Origin: Lentiprolixibacter aurantiacus
GTDB lineage: Bacteria > Bacteroidota > Bacteroidia > Flavobacteriales > Flavobacteriaceae
Direction of reading: 5' to 3'
Assembly: GCF_026241225.1 (NCBI RefSeq)
Contig: NZ_JAPFQP010000001.1
Location: 496,001 to 560,000 of the forward strand
DNA: 64,000 nucleotides
In this document: positions 34,467 through 44,156 of the stretch, one piece after another
How the letters are laid out: every line of letters begins with the position of its first letter
Numbering within the stretch: position 1 is the first letter of the stretch
The notes under the pieces: generated by a model
Databases searched by the model: none
Told to the model about the DNA's origin: nothing
What the model saw: only the letters and a program-made list of their open reading frames with translations
Position numbers and translations under genes: made by a program

Positions 34467-37079
34467 ATGGACAACCAGACAACCCGTATTAAAGCACTTC
34501 AGCTAAAGCTGGAAGAGCTCTTGAAGAGGCAGGAGGCTTTTTCACAGGAAATATCAGAATTACGAGATGCGATCTCAGCCCTTCAGGAAGAAAACGTCGT
34601 AGAGGAAGCAATACCTCCAACCTCCGAAACCGAGACAGTAAAAGAACCTGCCCCTGAAGTAACCCGGGAGTTCGCTGCCAGCAAACCGCCGGAATATACT
34701 ACGGCAGAAGTCCCGGGAAAACGAAGGAGCCTTTACCGGAAACAGCCAGAAAAAATACTGGGCGGGGTTTGTTCCGGGCTTGCGGAATACGTGGGTATGC
34801 CCACCTGGCTGATGCGGAGCATCTGGGTCCTTTTCAGCCTGCTTTTCTGTATAGGCGCCATCATTTACATAATCTTATGGGCCGCAATCCCGGTCGCACC
34901 CGGAACCTATCCTGTTATGGAAAAAGCTCCCTCACCGGATGCTGAAAAACCAACGAAGATTCCAGATTCACCCTCTAGTCAGGAACAGGAGCCGCCAACT
35001 CCCGGGCCAATAACTTCCTCAAGGGCTGTATTCAACCTGGAAAAATATATTGGGGAAAGCCTTATCAGCAAAATTGGCATGGTTGTCCTTATTATAGGGG
35101 CGGCTATAGGTGTAAAATACTCCATCGATAACGATTTGATCAGTCCGACCGTGCGAATTATACTGGGTTATTTGCTTGGTATATCGCTGCTATTCATAGG
35201 TGGCCGACTGAAGCAAAAGTATGAGACCTTCAGTGCCATCCTGGTAAGCGGTGCCATGGCTATCCTCTATTTCATGACTTTTGCGGCCTATTTATTTTAC
35301 GGTATGTTCCCGCAATGGGTTGCATTTGCCTTGATGGTGGTGTTTACTGTAGCCACTGTAGGCATTGCCCTTAAATACGACAGGCAGATCATAGCACACC
35401 TTGGTCTTGTAGGTGCCTATTGTATTCCCTTTTTGCTGGATGAAGGTCGGGGTGAGCCTGCAGTTCTTTTCAGTTATGTAGCCATCATCAACCTGGGGAT
35501 ACTTTTTATCGCATTTCGGAAGTACTGGAAACCCCTTTACCTGTTTTCCTTTGGGGTAACCTGGCTTATCTATTGCAGCTGGTTCGTGTTCAATTTCAGT
35601 AATGATGAACACAGTGGCATGGCTGCTTTCTTTGCCTTCCTGTTCTTCCTCATTTTCTATATTACTTTCCTTGCCTATAAGTTCATCAAGAAGGAGGTTT
35701 TCAATGTACTGGATGTGTTCCTTTTGCTCGCCAATTCCTTTATATTCTTCGGTTTTGGCTACAGCATCATCGAACAATCCCCGGAAGGGGCATCCTATCT
35801 TGGTGCTTTTACCCTTTTCAATGCCCTCTTGCACGGCATAGTAAGTTTTGTAGCCCATCGCTTCAAACTGGCCGACAAGAATATTTTTTACCTGGTGACC
35901 GGGCTGGTGCTGGTTTTTATAACCATCAGCATTCCCGTTCAACTGGATGGCAACTGGGTTACCCTGCTATGGGCCGGTGAAGCGGTCCTACTTTTCCATA
36001 TAGGAAGAACAAAAAACGCCGGGGTGTACGAAAGCATGGCTTACCCCTTAATAACGCTGTTCGCCCTTAGCCTTATTCATGACTGGGGAGATCTGGGTAT
36101 GGCTGCTCGCTTTGCAGATGAAACCAATACTTATACTCCATTTTTCAATCGGGTTTTTCTTACCTCATTGTTAAGTGCTGCAGCCCTGGGCTATATCAAT
36201 TTCCTGTTCTATAAACTACCCTCCTCAGCCAGCTGGGTTAAAGAACAGGGGCTCTATTCCCTTATCTCATACGGTTTGGGCGGATTACTTATCGGTGTTT
36301 TATATACTGCTTTTTCGATAGAAATATCCAATTACTGGAATCAGTTGTCATCGGTTTATTCTTTCCCATACCAGGGAAGTTCATACCAATACGTTCGGGA
36401 TGCAGCATCATTCAAGGCAGTATGGCAACTCAATTTCACCCTGGTATTTCTTAGCCTGCTTGGTGTGGCCAATAATTGGAAGTTTAAGAGCCGCTCCCTG
36501 GGGATTGTCAGCCTCAGCTTAAATGCTCTTGCCCTGCTTTCATTTTTAACCTCTGGCTTGTTCCTTTTGAGTGAATTGCGAGAAAGTTATCTGGAGGCAT
36601 CAATAACTAACGAGACCCTGATATCAGGTTTTCACATCGGCATTCGATACCTGTCTTTTGTGTTCCTCGCCTTGTTCCTGTTTACAAGCTACAAAACCTT
36701 AAATAAGGGTTACGTATCACTGAAAAAGGATATCGTATTTGATCTGGTGCTGGCTGTGACTCTTTGCTGGATTATTACCAGCGAACTGCTGCATTGGCTG
36801 GATCTTGCTGATGTTGTAGAGTCCTATAAACTATGGCTTTCCATATTATGGGGTCTGTATGCCATGGGACTCATCAGCCTGGGAATCTGGAAAAAGAAGA
36901 AACACCTGCGGATTGGTGCTATTGGACTTTTCTCCCTGACGCTGGTGAAGTTATTCTTTTACGACATAGCACACCTGAATACCCTCTCCAAGACCATTGT
37001 TTTTGTTTCCCTGGGGATTATCCTCCTCCTTGTATCCTATTTGTATAATCGTTTTAAAAATATAATTACGGACGATTAA
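34467..37079 (+). CDS. PspC-DUF2339 membrane protein with N-terminal coiled coil
   Basis: 870 residues. Residues 1-45 form a coiled coil (IKALQLKLEELLKRQEAFSQ); a PspC domain follows at about 88-152 (YRKQPEKILGGVCSGLAEYVGMP with two hydrophobic stretches); after a proline-rich linker, the rest is a DUF2339 region with more than 20 hydrophobic segments (SLISKIGMVVLIIGAAIGVKYSIDN is the usual start). PspC domains sense membrane stress and DUF2339 has no known role. The combination suggests an envelope sensor or large membrane scaffold (inference). Terminator hairpins lie on both sides, so it is likely monocistronic. Confidence 0.9.
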   Translation: MDNQTTRIKALQLKLEELLKRQEAFSQEISELRDAISALQEENVVEEAIPPTSETETVKEPAPEVTREFAASKPPEYTTAEVPGKRRSLYRKQPEKILGGVCSGLAEYVGMPTWLMRSIWVLFSLLFCIGAIIYIILWAAIPVAPGTYPVMEKAPSPDAEKPTKIPDSPSSQEQEPPTPGPITSSRAVFNLEKYIGESLISKIGMVVLIIGAAIGVKYSIDNDLISPTVRIILGYLLGISLLFIGGRLKQKYETFSAILVSGAMAILYFMTFAAYLFYGMFPQWVAFALMVVFTVATVGIALKYDRQIIAHLGLVGAYCIPFLLDEGRGEPAVLFSYVAIINLGILFIAFRKYWKPLYLFSFGVTWLIYCSWFVFNFSNDEHSGMAAFFAFLFFLIFYITFLAYKFIKKEVFNVLDVFLLLANSFIFFGFGYSIIEQSPEGASYLGAFTLFNALLHGIVSFVAHRFKLADKNIFYLVTGLVLVFITISIPVQLDGNWVTLLWAGEAVLLFHIGRTKNAGVYESMAYPLITLFALSLIHDWGDLGMAARFADETNTYTPFFNRVFLTSLLSAAALGYINFLFYKLPSSASWVKEQGLYSLISYGLGGLLIGVLYTAFSIEISNYWNQLSSVYSFPYQGSSYQYVRDAASFKAVWQLNFTLVFLSLLGVANNWKFKSRSLGIVSLSLNALALLSFLTSGLFLLSELRESYLEASITNETLISGFHIGIRYLSFVFLALFLFTSYKTLNKGYVSLKKDIVFDLVLAVTLCWIITSELLHWLDLADVVESYKLWLSILWGLYAMGLISLGIWKKKKHLRIGAIGLFSLTLVKLFFYDIAHLNTLSKTIVFVSLGIILLLVSYLYNRFKNIITDD

Positions 37080-37099
37080 AACAAGAACCCGTGTACAAC

Positions 37100-37136
37100 A
37101 TAAGCTGGCCCGGATATCATATCCGAGCCAGCTTAT
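37100..37136 (+). terminator. Hairpin after the PspC-DUF2339 gene (core family member)
   Basis: ATAAGCTGGC (37100-37109) pairs with GCCAGCTTAT (37127-37136), a C/A mismatch, then CGGATAT-C-ATATCCG. The T run is weak (TTATTTAC). Confidence 0.6.
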
Positions 37137-37230
37137 TTACAATTCATTTCCGTATATTTTGCCTTTGTTTGTAACAAACCAACAAAAAACACTACCAATT
37201 TAAATATCAACCAAAAACCAAAACTCCTCT

Positions 37231-38118
37231 ATGGAACTTATTATCGACAGCCTGTCCAAAACCTATTCCAATGGCGTGCAGGCACTTCGGGATGTGTCCC
37301 TGACGATCCCCCAGGGCATGTTTGGACTCCTTGGCCCTAACGGAGCTGGAAAATCAACCTTAATGCGAACCGTTGCGACACTACAGGATGCCGACTCAGG
37401 CTCCATTACAATGGATGGTATTGACGTGCTTCAGGACCGGCAGGCCGTCCGGGAATGCCTGGGGTATTTGCCTCAGGACTTTGGCCTGTATCCGCGTATC
37501 AATGCCGAAACTATGCTCAACCATATCGCCCAGATGAAAGGGATTGGAAACAAGAAAGAACGTAAGGAAGTAGTATCGTCACTGCTGCATCGGGTAAACC
37601 TCTACAAGGATCGCAAAAAAGCCCTGGGAACCTATTCCGGTGGGATGCGACAACGCTTTGGAATAGCACAGGCACTTGTGGGTAACCCCAGCCTGATTAT
37701 CGTGGATGAGCCTACAGCCGGACTGGACCCCTCTGAAAGGAACCGGTTCTATAACCTGCTCTCAGAAATTGGTGAAAATACCATTGTAATACTTTCTACC
37801 CATATTGTGGAAGATGTAAATACCCTCTGTTCCAACATGGCCATAATTTGCATGGGGGAAGTACTGATGCAGGGCACACCCAAGGACGGTCTTGCCAGGG
37901 TAGACGGCAAAATCTACCAAAAAGCCATAGACAAATCGGAATTAGACCAGTACAGGGAGGATTTCCATGTAATCTCAACCAAACTGATCGAAGGGAAACT
38001 AAGCCTGAGGATTGAAAGTGACACAGCCCCGGGAAATGGATTTGAACCCACCCCTGCTGAACTCGAAGATGTGTACTTCAGTTTTATTTCAAAAAAAGTA
38101 GATCCCATCACCATTTAA
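37231..38118 (+). CDS. ABC transporter ATP-binding protein (ABC-2 type, partner of the M1 fusion)
   Basis: 295 residues. Walker A is GPNGAGKST, the signature is YSGGMRQRFGIAQ, Walker B LIIVDEPTAGLD, followed by the H-loop STHIVED. A C-terminal tail of about 80 residues follows the ATPase. It lies 9 bp before the permease/M1 peptidase gene and is certainly its ATPase. The pair is frequent in Bacteroidota; the cargo is not known. Confidence 0.95.
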   Translation: MELIIDSLSKTYSNGVQALRDVSLTIPQGMFGLLGPNGAGKSTLMRTVATLQDADSGSITMDGIDVLQDRQAVRECLGYLPQDFGLYPRINAETMLNHIAQMKGIGNKKERKEVVSSLLHRVNLYKDRKKALGTYSGGMRQRFGIAQALVGNPSLIIVDEPTAGLDPSERNRFYNLLSEIGENTIVILSTHIVEDVNTLCSNMAIICMGEVLMQGTPKDGLARVDGKIYQKAIDKSELDQYREDFHVISTKLIEGKLSLRIESDTAPGNGFEPTPAELEDVYFSFISKKVDPITI

Positions 38119-38127
38119 TCCGAGATT

Positions 38128-41100
38128 ATGTTTAAAGATATATTCCTGTTTGAATTGAAATATCGGTTCAAGCGCCCGGCCACATGGAGCTATTTCGGGC
38201 TCCTGATACTGGTTCCCATGCTCCTTATTGGGTTTGGGAATACCCCGGCTTCTGAAAAGGTATTCCATAACGCCCCAATAGTTGTAGCAGAATTGCTTCT
38301 GCTGGTCTCCATTTTTGGAATCCTGATCACATCAGCGGTAATGGGTGTGCCCATCTACCGGGACCTGGAACACAAAACAAGCAACTATTTATTCAGTTAT
38401 CCCATCTCCAAAACAGCCTACTTTATGGGCCGTTTCTGGGGGTCTTTTGTTACCCTTTTGTTTATTTCCTCAGGTGCTTTGCTGGGGGTGTATCTGGGAA
38501 GCCTTCTGGGACCTGCTTTTGGTACCGAGGCAACACGATACGGGCCCAACCTGCTCGTGAATTATTTTCTACCCTGGTTTACCCTGCTTGTACCCAACCT
38601 CTGGCTGGCCGGATGTCTGTTTTTTGCATTGATTATTTTCACTCGCAATATCCGTTCCATCTATTCCGGAGGTATTGTTGTATTTATCGTTTATCTGCTG
38701 TCGAATTTCCTGGCACAGGATATTGAAAACAAGGAGCTGGTACAGTTGCTGGATCCCTTTGGGCTCAACTCTTTTAGTTATCAGACCCGCTACCTCACCC
38801 CCTTTGAACAAAACAGTTTTTTGCTTCCATTTGAGGGAAATTTAATGTGGAACCGAATCCTGTGGTCTGGCGTGGGGCTAGCCTTCTTCATCGCCGGATA
38901 CTGGCGGTTTAGCTTTGAACGATTCTTCAAGACCGATCGCAAAACAAAAAAATCAAAAACAGAAGAAGAGGCTTTACAAGATGATAAAAAGGTTTCTGTT
39001 GTAGTCGATTTTGCTAAAGGTTACCAGTGGGCCAGCCTGAAAACACTGGCTGGCATTGAGGTGAGAAACATTCTAAAAGATATTTATTTCAGGTCTATTC
39101 TTTTAGGTGGACTAATCTTCCTTATCCTGGATTTCTGGATCGGTATTACATTATATAGTGTGCCCAATATGCCCTCCACTTCATTCCTGATGCAGTACAA
39201 GACCTTCGATTACAACCTGTTTGTCTTTATCATCATTGTATTCTTCACGGGTGAAAGCCTGCACCGGGATAAATCTACCGGCTACTCCGTAATTAACGAC
39301 ACCTTTCCAGTGCGCGATTGGGTGATCATTGCCTCCAAGTTCATCGGAATTGCAGCGATCTGCCTGGCCCTGACCACCCTGCCCATTATTGTGGGGATCA
39401 TTGTACAGACGCTCAAAGGATATTTTAATTACGACCTTGGGGTATACCTTACGGACAGCTACCTCATCTCCCTGCCGGACTACCTGCAAATGGTAATGCT
39501 GGTATTCGCCGTGCACCTGGTAGCCAATAACAAGTTTGCCGGGCATGCCGCCGCCATTGGTATCTGGCTGGTTATCCTGATCCTGCAGAATTTTGCAGAT
39601 TACAATTTCAACCTGTTCTTTTACAGCTACAAACCTGGCTACACCTGGAGCGACATGAACGGGCTCGGCCACTTTGGTCAATCGCTCTTCTGGTACAACC
39701 TCTACTGGACCGCCTGGGGCATCTTCCTGGTCCTGTTCTTCAGTGTTTTCTACAGCCGGGGAAGCGAAAGCAACTTTAAAAGTCGCATCAGGAAGTCCTT
39801 AAACCGCATCTGGCGTGGCCCGGTAAAGCTCTCCTTACTATTTCTGGCAATAGCAATAGGTTCCGGGGCATATATTTATAGTAATGTGGTTTACAAGAAC
39901 AATTATCTAACCCCGGATGAGGGAACGGAACGTACGGTGGCCTATGAAAAGCAACTCAAAAAGTATGAGGGAATCCCGCAACCCAAGTATACTAAGGTCA
40001 ATATCAAGGCAGACCTGTACCCCATGGAACGGGATGCGTACTTTGAGGCCCAGGTTGAAATGGTCAACAAAACGGACTCGCCCATAGATTCCATACATTT
40101 TAATTCTACCGCACTGAGTGATTTTAAGGTTATCCTGAATGGAGACACCCTGAAACACCGTTTTCCCCTGGTCTACAAGAAACCTAAATTTCAGGTGTTT
40201 GGCGAGAAACCTCAGCGCGAATGGTATAAGATCACTGCTTTACCAAAGACTATGATGCCTGGTGATACCTTGAACTTGACTATTGTGAGCGAGGTTATCA
40301 ATACCGGTTTCCCAAATTCAGGGTTTGGCAGGGAACTGGTATACAATGGTAGCTTTTTTAGTGGGGGAATACCGGAAATGGGTTACGATTCCGGTTCTGA
40401 GATCAACTCGGATGAAGAACGCAGAAAATACGACCTCCCTGAAAAACCGGAGGACCTGCCCCCTCATGACGACCCCAAAGGACAAAGGACGCTGTTGTTT
40501 GTTGATGATGCCGATCTGGTCCAATTTGAAGCGGTGGTCAGTACTATCCCATCGCAAATTGCCGTGGCACCGGGGTACCTGCAAAAGGAAGAGATTATAG
40601 ATGGCCGAAGGTATTTCCATTATAAACAGGATACCCCCATACAATGCTTCTTTACCTTTGTTTCGGCCGAATACGAGGTGCTGGAGGATGAGGCAGTGCT
40701 GCCAGACGGACAAAAGGTGGCTATTGAAATATTCCACCACCCTGATCATACTTATAATCTGGACCGGTTCCTGCAATCTTACAAGGATGGGCTTACTTAT
40801 TTTTCAGAGACCTACGGTAATTTCCAGTTCAGGCAAATGCGACTGTTGGAATTCCCCAGGTATGCCGGGTTTGCACAATCCTTTCCCAATACCGTTCCCT
40901 TTTCGGAGAGTTTTGGCTGGGTAGCCGATTTTTCGGATCCGAATGATTTTGATTATGTGTACTATGTTACCGCCCACGAACTGGCCCATCAGTGGTGGGG
41001 TCACCAAATAACACCTAATAATACCAGAGGATCCAATCTGACCTCCGAAGCGCTGGCTGAGTTTTCGGCCCTTATCCTGTCCGAAAGGCGCTATGGGAAA

Positions 41101-41772
41101 GACAATATGAAGCGTTTCCTTAAGGACGAACTGGACGATTACCTCAGGGGAAGGTCCAATGAAGGCAAGAAGGAAAATGTATTCATCAACTGCAACCGTC
41201 CCTACCAATGGTATAACAAGGGCAGCCTTATCCTCTATGGACTTCGCGACCTGATTGGGGAGCAGGCCATGGACTCTGCCCTGTACAAGTTCAACCGGGA
41301 TTTCGGGCTCAGGGAGGAACCTCCTTTTCCAGGCAGCTCAGACCTGTACCGCTACCTGAAGGAAGCTACACCAGACAGCCTGCAATATTACCTGGACGAT
41401 ACCTGGAACAAGATCACCCTGTACGATAACCGCGCGGAAAGTGTGGAGGCCAAAAAGCTAAGTAATGGGGAGTACGAGATCACCCTTAAGATCCAATCCC
41501 AAAAACGCTATGCTGACGAGACCGGTAAAGAGTCAGATGCCTCCTATAAAGCCGATTATATTGACATCGGGGTTTTTGCTGCGGATGATACGGATGAATA
41601 TGGCCGTACGCGTGTAAATCCGCTTTATCTTGAAAAGCACCTGATCAAACCCGGGGAATCTACTATCACAATCCGCGTGAAGGGAGAGCCGGAGAAAGCG
41701 GGAATTGACCCTTACAACAAGCTTATAGACCGTATCCCGGATGACAATACTCAGGATGTCGATATAGGCTAA
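38128..41772 (+). CDS. ABC-2 permease fused to M1 family aminopeptidase
   Basis: 1214 residues. The first 600 residues have two groups of about six membrane helices each (PATWSYFGLLILVPMLLIG..., then a second permease half after about 305). The C-terminal half lies outside and carries an M1 metallopeptidase: H950-E-L-A-H954 zinc motif in TAHELAHQWWGHQ and the third ligand E974 (SEALAEF), plus the tyrosine region in YQWYNKGSLI. The HEXXH-to-E spacing is one residue longer than in classical M1 enzymes, as in related fusions. The transporter could move a peptide or signal that the peptidase processes (inference). Confidence 0.93.
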   Translation: MFKDIFLFELKYRFKRPATWSYFGLLILVPMLLIGFGNTPASEKVFHNAPIVVAELLLLVSIFGILITSAVMGVPIYRDLEHKTSNYLFSYPISKTAYFMGRFWGSFVTLLFISSGALLGVYLGSLLGPAFGTEATRYGPNLLVNYFLPWFTLLVPNLWLAGCLFFALIIFTRNIRSIYSGGIVVFIVYLLSNFLAQDIENKELVQLLDPFGLNSFSYQTRYLTPFEQNSFLLPFEGNLMWNRILWSGVGLAFFIAGYWRFSFERFFKTDRKTKKSKTEEEALQDDKKVSVVVDFAKGYQWASLKTLAGIEVRNILKDIYFRSILLGGLIFLILDFWIGITLYSVPNMPSTSFLMQYKTFDYNLFVFIIIVFFTGESLHRDKSTGYSVINDTFPVRDWVIIASKFIGIAAICLALTTLPIIVGIIVQTLKGYFNYDLGVYLTDSYLISLPDYLQMVMLVFAVHLVANNKFAGHAAAIGIWLVILILQNFADYNFNLFFYSYKPGYTWSDMNGLGHFGQSLFWYNLYWTAWGIFLVLFFSVFYSRGSESNFKSRIRKSLNRIWRGPVKLSLLFLAIAIGSGAYIYSNVVYKNNYLTPDEGTERTVAYEKQLKKYEGIPQPKYTKVNIKADLYPMERDAYFEAQVEMVNKTDSPIDSIHFNSTALSDFKVILNGDTLKHRFPLVYKKPKFQVFGEKPQREWYKITALPKTMMPGDTLNLTIVSEVINTGFPNSGFGRELVYNGSFFSGGIPEMGYDSGSEINSDEERRKYDLPEKPEDLPPHDDPKGQRTLLFVDDADLVQFEAVVSTIPSQIAVAPGYLQKEEIIDGRRYFHYKQDTPIQCFFTFVSAEYEVLEDEAVLPDGQKVAIEIFHHPDHTYNLDRFLQSYKDGLTYFSETYGNFQFRQMRLLEFPRYAGFAQSFPNTVPFSESFGWVADFSDPNDFDYVYYVTAHELAHQWWGHQITPNNTRGSNLTSEALAEFSALILSERRYGKDNMKRFLKDELDDYLRGRSNEGKKENVFINCNRPYQWYNKGSLILYGLRDLIGEQAMDSALYKFNRDFGLREEPPFPGSSDLYRYLKEATPDSLQYYLDDTWNKITLYDNRAESVEAKKLSNGEYEITLKIQSQKRYADETGKESDASYKADYIDIGVFAADDTDEYGRTRVNPLYLEKHLIKPGESTITIRVKGEPEKAGIDPYNKLIDRIPDDNTQDVDIG

Positions 41773-41798
41773 GCCTTATAACAATAATAGAGAAAATA

Positions 41799-41833
41799 GG
41801 AGCGCTCGGATATGATATCCGAGCGCTCCTTTT
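41799..41833 (+). terminator. Terminator after the ABC-M1 fusion gene (core family member)
   Basis: Perfect 15-bp stem: GGAGCGCTCGGATAT (41799-41813), one central G, ATATCCGAGCGCTCC (41815-41829), then TTTT. Core GGATATGATATCC. Confidence 0.85.
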
Positions 41834-41993
41834 CATATCCTAAGTAGATACTCCTCCACGTTAACTTTAATTTCTTTGGGATTAGTAAACGACTAAAATA
41901 GCATATCTGAGGCGTCTATGTATTGTATGAAAGCAGCGATAATCCTTGTAACATATCATAGGTTTAAATCGTTTTCATTTCAAACAAACCACC

Positions 41994-42581
41994 ATGAAAA
42001 CCAAACAACTCCTGTCTCTGGGTTGGATTACTGCCCTTTTGTTTATTACCGGAACCTTTATTCTGGGGAGCCTGGTCCGCGATTATAGTTTTGTCGCCCA
42101 GACAGTAAGCGAAATTGGGCAGCAAGGATCTCCACAGGAACTAAGCTGGCAAATATTCAGTATACTGATTGGGCTTTTGATTATCCTTTTTTCTTTTGGA
42201 CTGATTGCTTTTGCCAGACGAAACAATTGGTCCGTAATTCCCGCGATATTCGTTTTGTTTGCGGGGCTTTCGCAATTCGGGACTGCGCTTTTTCCCTCTC
42301 CGCATCCATTACACAACGTGTTCGGGCTATCCATGACCATAGGATATTTTTCGCCTTTGGTATTTGGGCTGCCCTGGAAGAACAAATTAGGCGGTTCCTT
42401 TAGGGGTTATTCGTTACTCGCTTTTGGGTTGATTATGATTGGAATATTTCTAAACCTATCACCCCTCTTTGCACACGATTTGTATCCCCTTGAATACTAC
42501 GGGTTAGTTCAGCGGTTTTTGCTATTTACCTTCTACCTGTACCTGGGTTATGTAGGCGTTGTAGCATCCAAAAGGCCTTAA
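41994..42581 (+). CDS. DUF998 membrane protein
   Basis: 195 residues, six hydrophobic segments, with the family pattern SEIGQQGSPQELSWQIF in the first loop and LFPSPHPLHNVFGLSMT in the middle. Function unknown in the family. The 221 bp upstream hold the ABC-M1 terminator and a half element ATATCTGAGGCGTCT (41903-41917) that resembles the right side of the hairpin repeat. The AraC regulator follows 100 bp later, so regulation by it is possible. Confidence 0.88.
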   Translation: MKTKQLLSLGWITALLFITGTFILGSLVRDYSFVAQTVSEIGQQGSPQELSWQIFSILIGLLIILFSFGLIAFARRNNWSVIPAIFVLFAGLSQFGTALFPSPHPLHNVFGLSMTIGYFSPLVFGLPWKNKLGGSFRGYSLLAFGLIMIGIFLNLSPLFAHDLYPLEYYGLVQRFLLFTFYLYLGYVGVVASKRP

Positions 42582-42681
42582 CAATGCACATGCCGTTAAC
42601 AACTTGAGGGTGTTTGTATTATTTTTTTACTATTTTTCTTGCTAGAAGGGTACTTTAGACCAACCAACCTTCGGAATCAGA

Positions 42682-43815
42682 ATGAAGATAGATTCCATCA
42701 TTAACTTCCTTCTGGTAGCAGGGGCCGTACAGGGCTTTCTGTTCAATTTTGTCACACTTACGATTCGCAGAAAGCACGGTCCGGCAATTATTTACCTTAA
42801 CCTCGTAGTGCTGTTTATTTCCCTCAATAACTTGCAGGCCTGGCTGCCGGAAGCAGGGTACAGTAGTGGGAGTTATTTTATAAAACAGTTAATCGTCCCC
42901 TGGTACCTTTTAGTTTTTCCCTGTTTTTACAGTTTTGTGAGACATTTCCTAGGTATTCAGGACAAAATAAAAGGGTATGTGAAGATTGCGTTTATACTCT
43001 TTGCGGTACAAGTCCTCATAAGATCTATTCTCATCTTTTGGGTTATGCAATCCAATGAACCCGATCCGGATGCTATTATAGAAAAGTTCAATGTGCTGGA
43101 AGAACTGGTTAATATCATTTTTTCGCTATATGTTTTTGTTTTAGCATTTATCCTGATGTTCCGCAAAACAGCTCTGTATAAGGAAATACTTGATTATGAC
43201 GATGTGCGCTGGATCAAGATATTTTTATTCCTTGGTATTGCCATTGCCTTATTGTGGAGCTTAGGGCTTACTTTACGTGCAATTAAAGGATTTGAAGATG
43301 GTGCCATTTACTACCCCTTGCGCCTGGCCACATCCCTCTTACTCTATTGGATAAGCTACCAGGGCTTGTATCGCTATACCCTTGTACAGGATAGGGTACA
43401 AGTCCGAAGAGGTATTCGCTCTAACAAGAAGCGAGCTGTACCAACGACCCAAATTTCCAATTCCAGCCTTGAAGAAAAACACGCCCGCGATTATGAATCT
43501 GTCAGGGACTATATTCTTTCTTCACAGCAATTTCTGGATCCCCTCTTCAGCCTGAAGAAACTGGCAGAAGAATTTAAGGTAAGTCCCGGGCACCTTTCCA
43601 GGCTGATCAATAAATACGGGAACAAAAATTTTACCGATTTTATCAATGAATTTCGGGTGGAACAGGCCAAAAAAATCATCCGTGACCCTGATTTTCAAAA
43701 CTACACCATTGTTGCCATAGGCCTGGAATGCGGCTTTAATTCCAAGTCTACTTTTTATTCTGCATTTAAGAAGTTCACCTCCCAAAGTCCTTCGGAGTAC
43801 AAAAGCCAGGGATAG
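42682..43815 (+). CDS. Membrane-embedded AraC-family regulator
   Basis: 377 residues. The N-terminal 230 residues contain about seven membrane helices (IINFLLVAGAVQGFLFNFVTL onward); the C-terminal 100 residues are an AraC DNA-binding domain with two helix-turn-helix motifs (LAEEFKVSPGHLSRLINKYG and VAIGLECGFNSKSTFYSAFKKF). It therefore senses something at the membrane and binds DNA directly. Target unknown; DUF998 is its neighbour. A similar protein is at 51534-52643. Confidence 0.9.
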   Translation: MKIDSIINFLLVAGAVQGFLFNFVTLTIRRKHGPAIIYLNLVVLFISLNNLQAWLPEAGYSSGSYFIKQLIVPWYLLVFPCFYSFVRHFLGIQDKIKGYVKIAFILFAVQVLIRSILIFWVMQSNEPDPDAIIEKFNVLEELVNIIFSLYVFVLAFILMFRKTALYKEILDYDDVRWIKIFLFLGIAIALLWSLGLTLRAIKGFEDGAIYYPLRLATSLLLYWISYQGLYRYTLVQDRVQVRRGIRSNKKRAVPTTQISNSSLEEKHARDYESVRDYILSSQQFLDPLFSLKKLAEEFKVSPGHLSRLINKYGNKNFTDFINEFRVEQAKKIIRDPDFQNYTIVAIGLECGFNSKSTFYSAFKKFTSQSPSEYKSQG

Positions 43816-44156
43816 GCCCCCATATACATATCCCGGATACACAAATTTTGTCTGAAAATTTGCCTGGCGCATCTTTTCGGACATTCCTTCTGTTTCTTGA
43901 AATTAAGTTTGAATAACTAAAACCATCCAACCCATGGAAGCAAACAATAAACCCCCTTTCTTCAGAAGACATCGCCATGTTATTGCTTTTAATCCTTTCA
44001 TGAGCATCTCTGTTAGTCTGTCACAAATCCCTGATAAAACAATAACAGTTACGTCAGATTTCAAATCCGAGGTATCTGTAGCCTGCAAAGGCACATAATA
44101 ATGATCCCATAGAAGGTGTAAACAATTAAATAATCAGAGTCTTAAATTTTAGAATT
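43816..44156. other. 341-bp intergenic stretch with a two-hairpin repeat copy
   Basis: No gene is supported here. A 54-codon ORF (ATG 43934 to TAA 44098) exists but its last 14 codons coincide with the repeat copy at 44053-44092, so I do not call it. The remainder is A/T-rich with no promoter I can defend. The next gene begins at 44157. Confidence 0.5.
44053..44092. repeat. Two-hairpin repeat copy
   Basis: Hairpin 1 is GATTT-C-AAATC (44057-44067); hairpin 2 is GCCT-GCAA-AGGC (44081-44092). The start GTCAGATTTCAAATCCGA differs at two positions from GTCAGATATCATATCCGA at 44713-44730, linking this copy to the terminator-core family. The second hairpin and the spacer between match the copy at 54771-54805. 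Confidence 0.55.

Noticed and set aside
35292-35942. 216-residue minus-strand ORF inside the DUF2339 gene
   Set aside because: Antisense shadow of a hydrophobic gene, no signal and low complexity.
43934-44098. 54-codon plus-strand ORF beginning MEANNKPPFFRRHRH
   Set aside because: Its last 14 codons coincide with a dispersed repeat copy (44053-44092), no terminator or promoter frames it, and no family is recognisable. I also considered a lanthipeptide-like precursor, but no modification enzymes are nearby.
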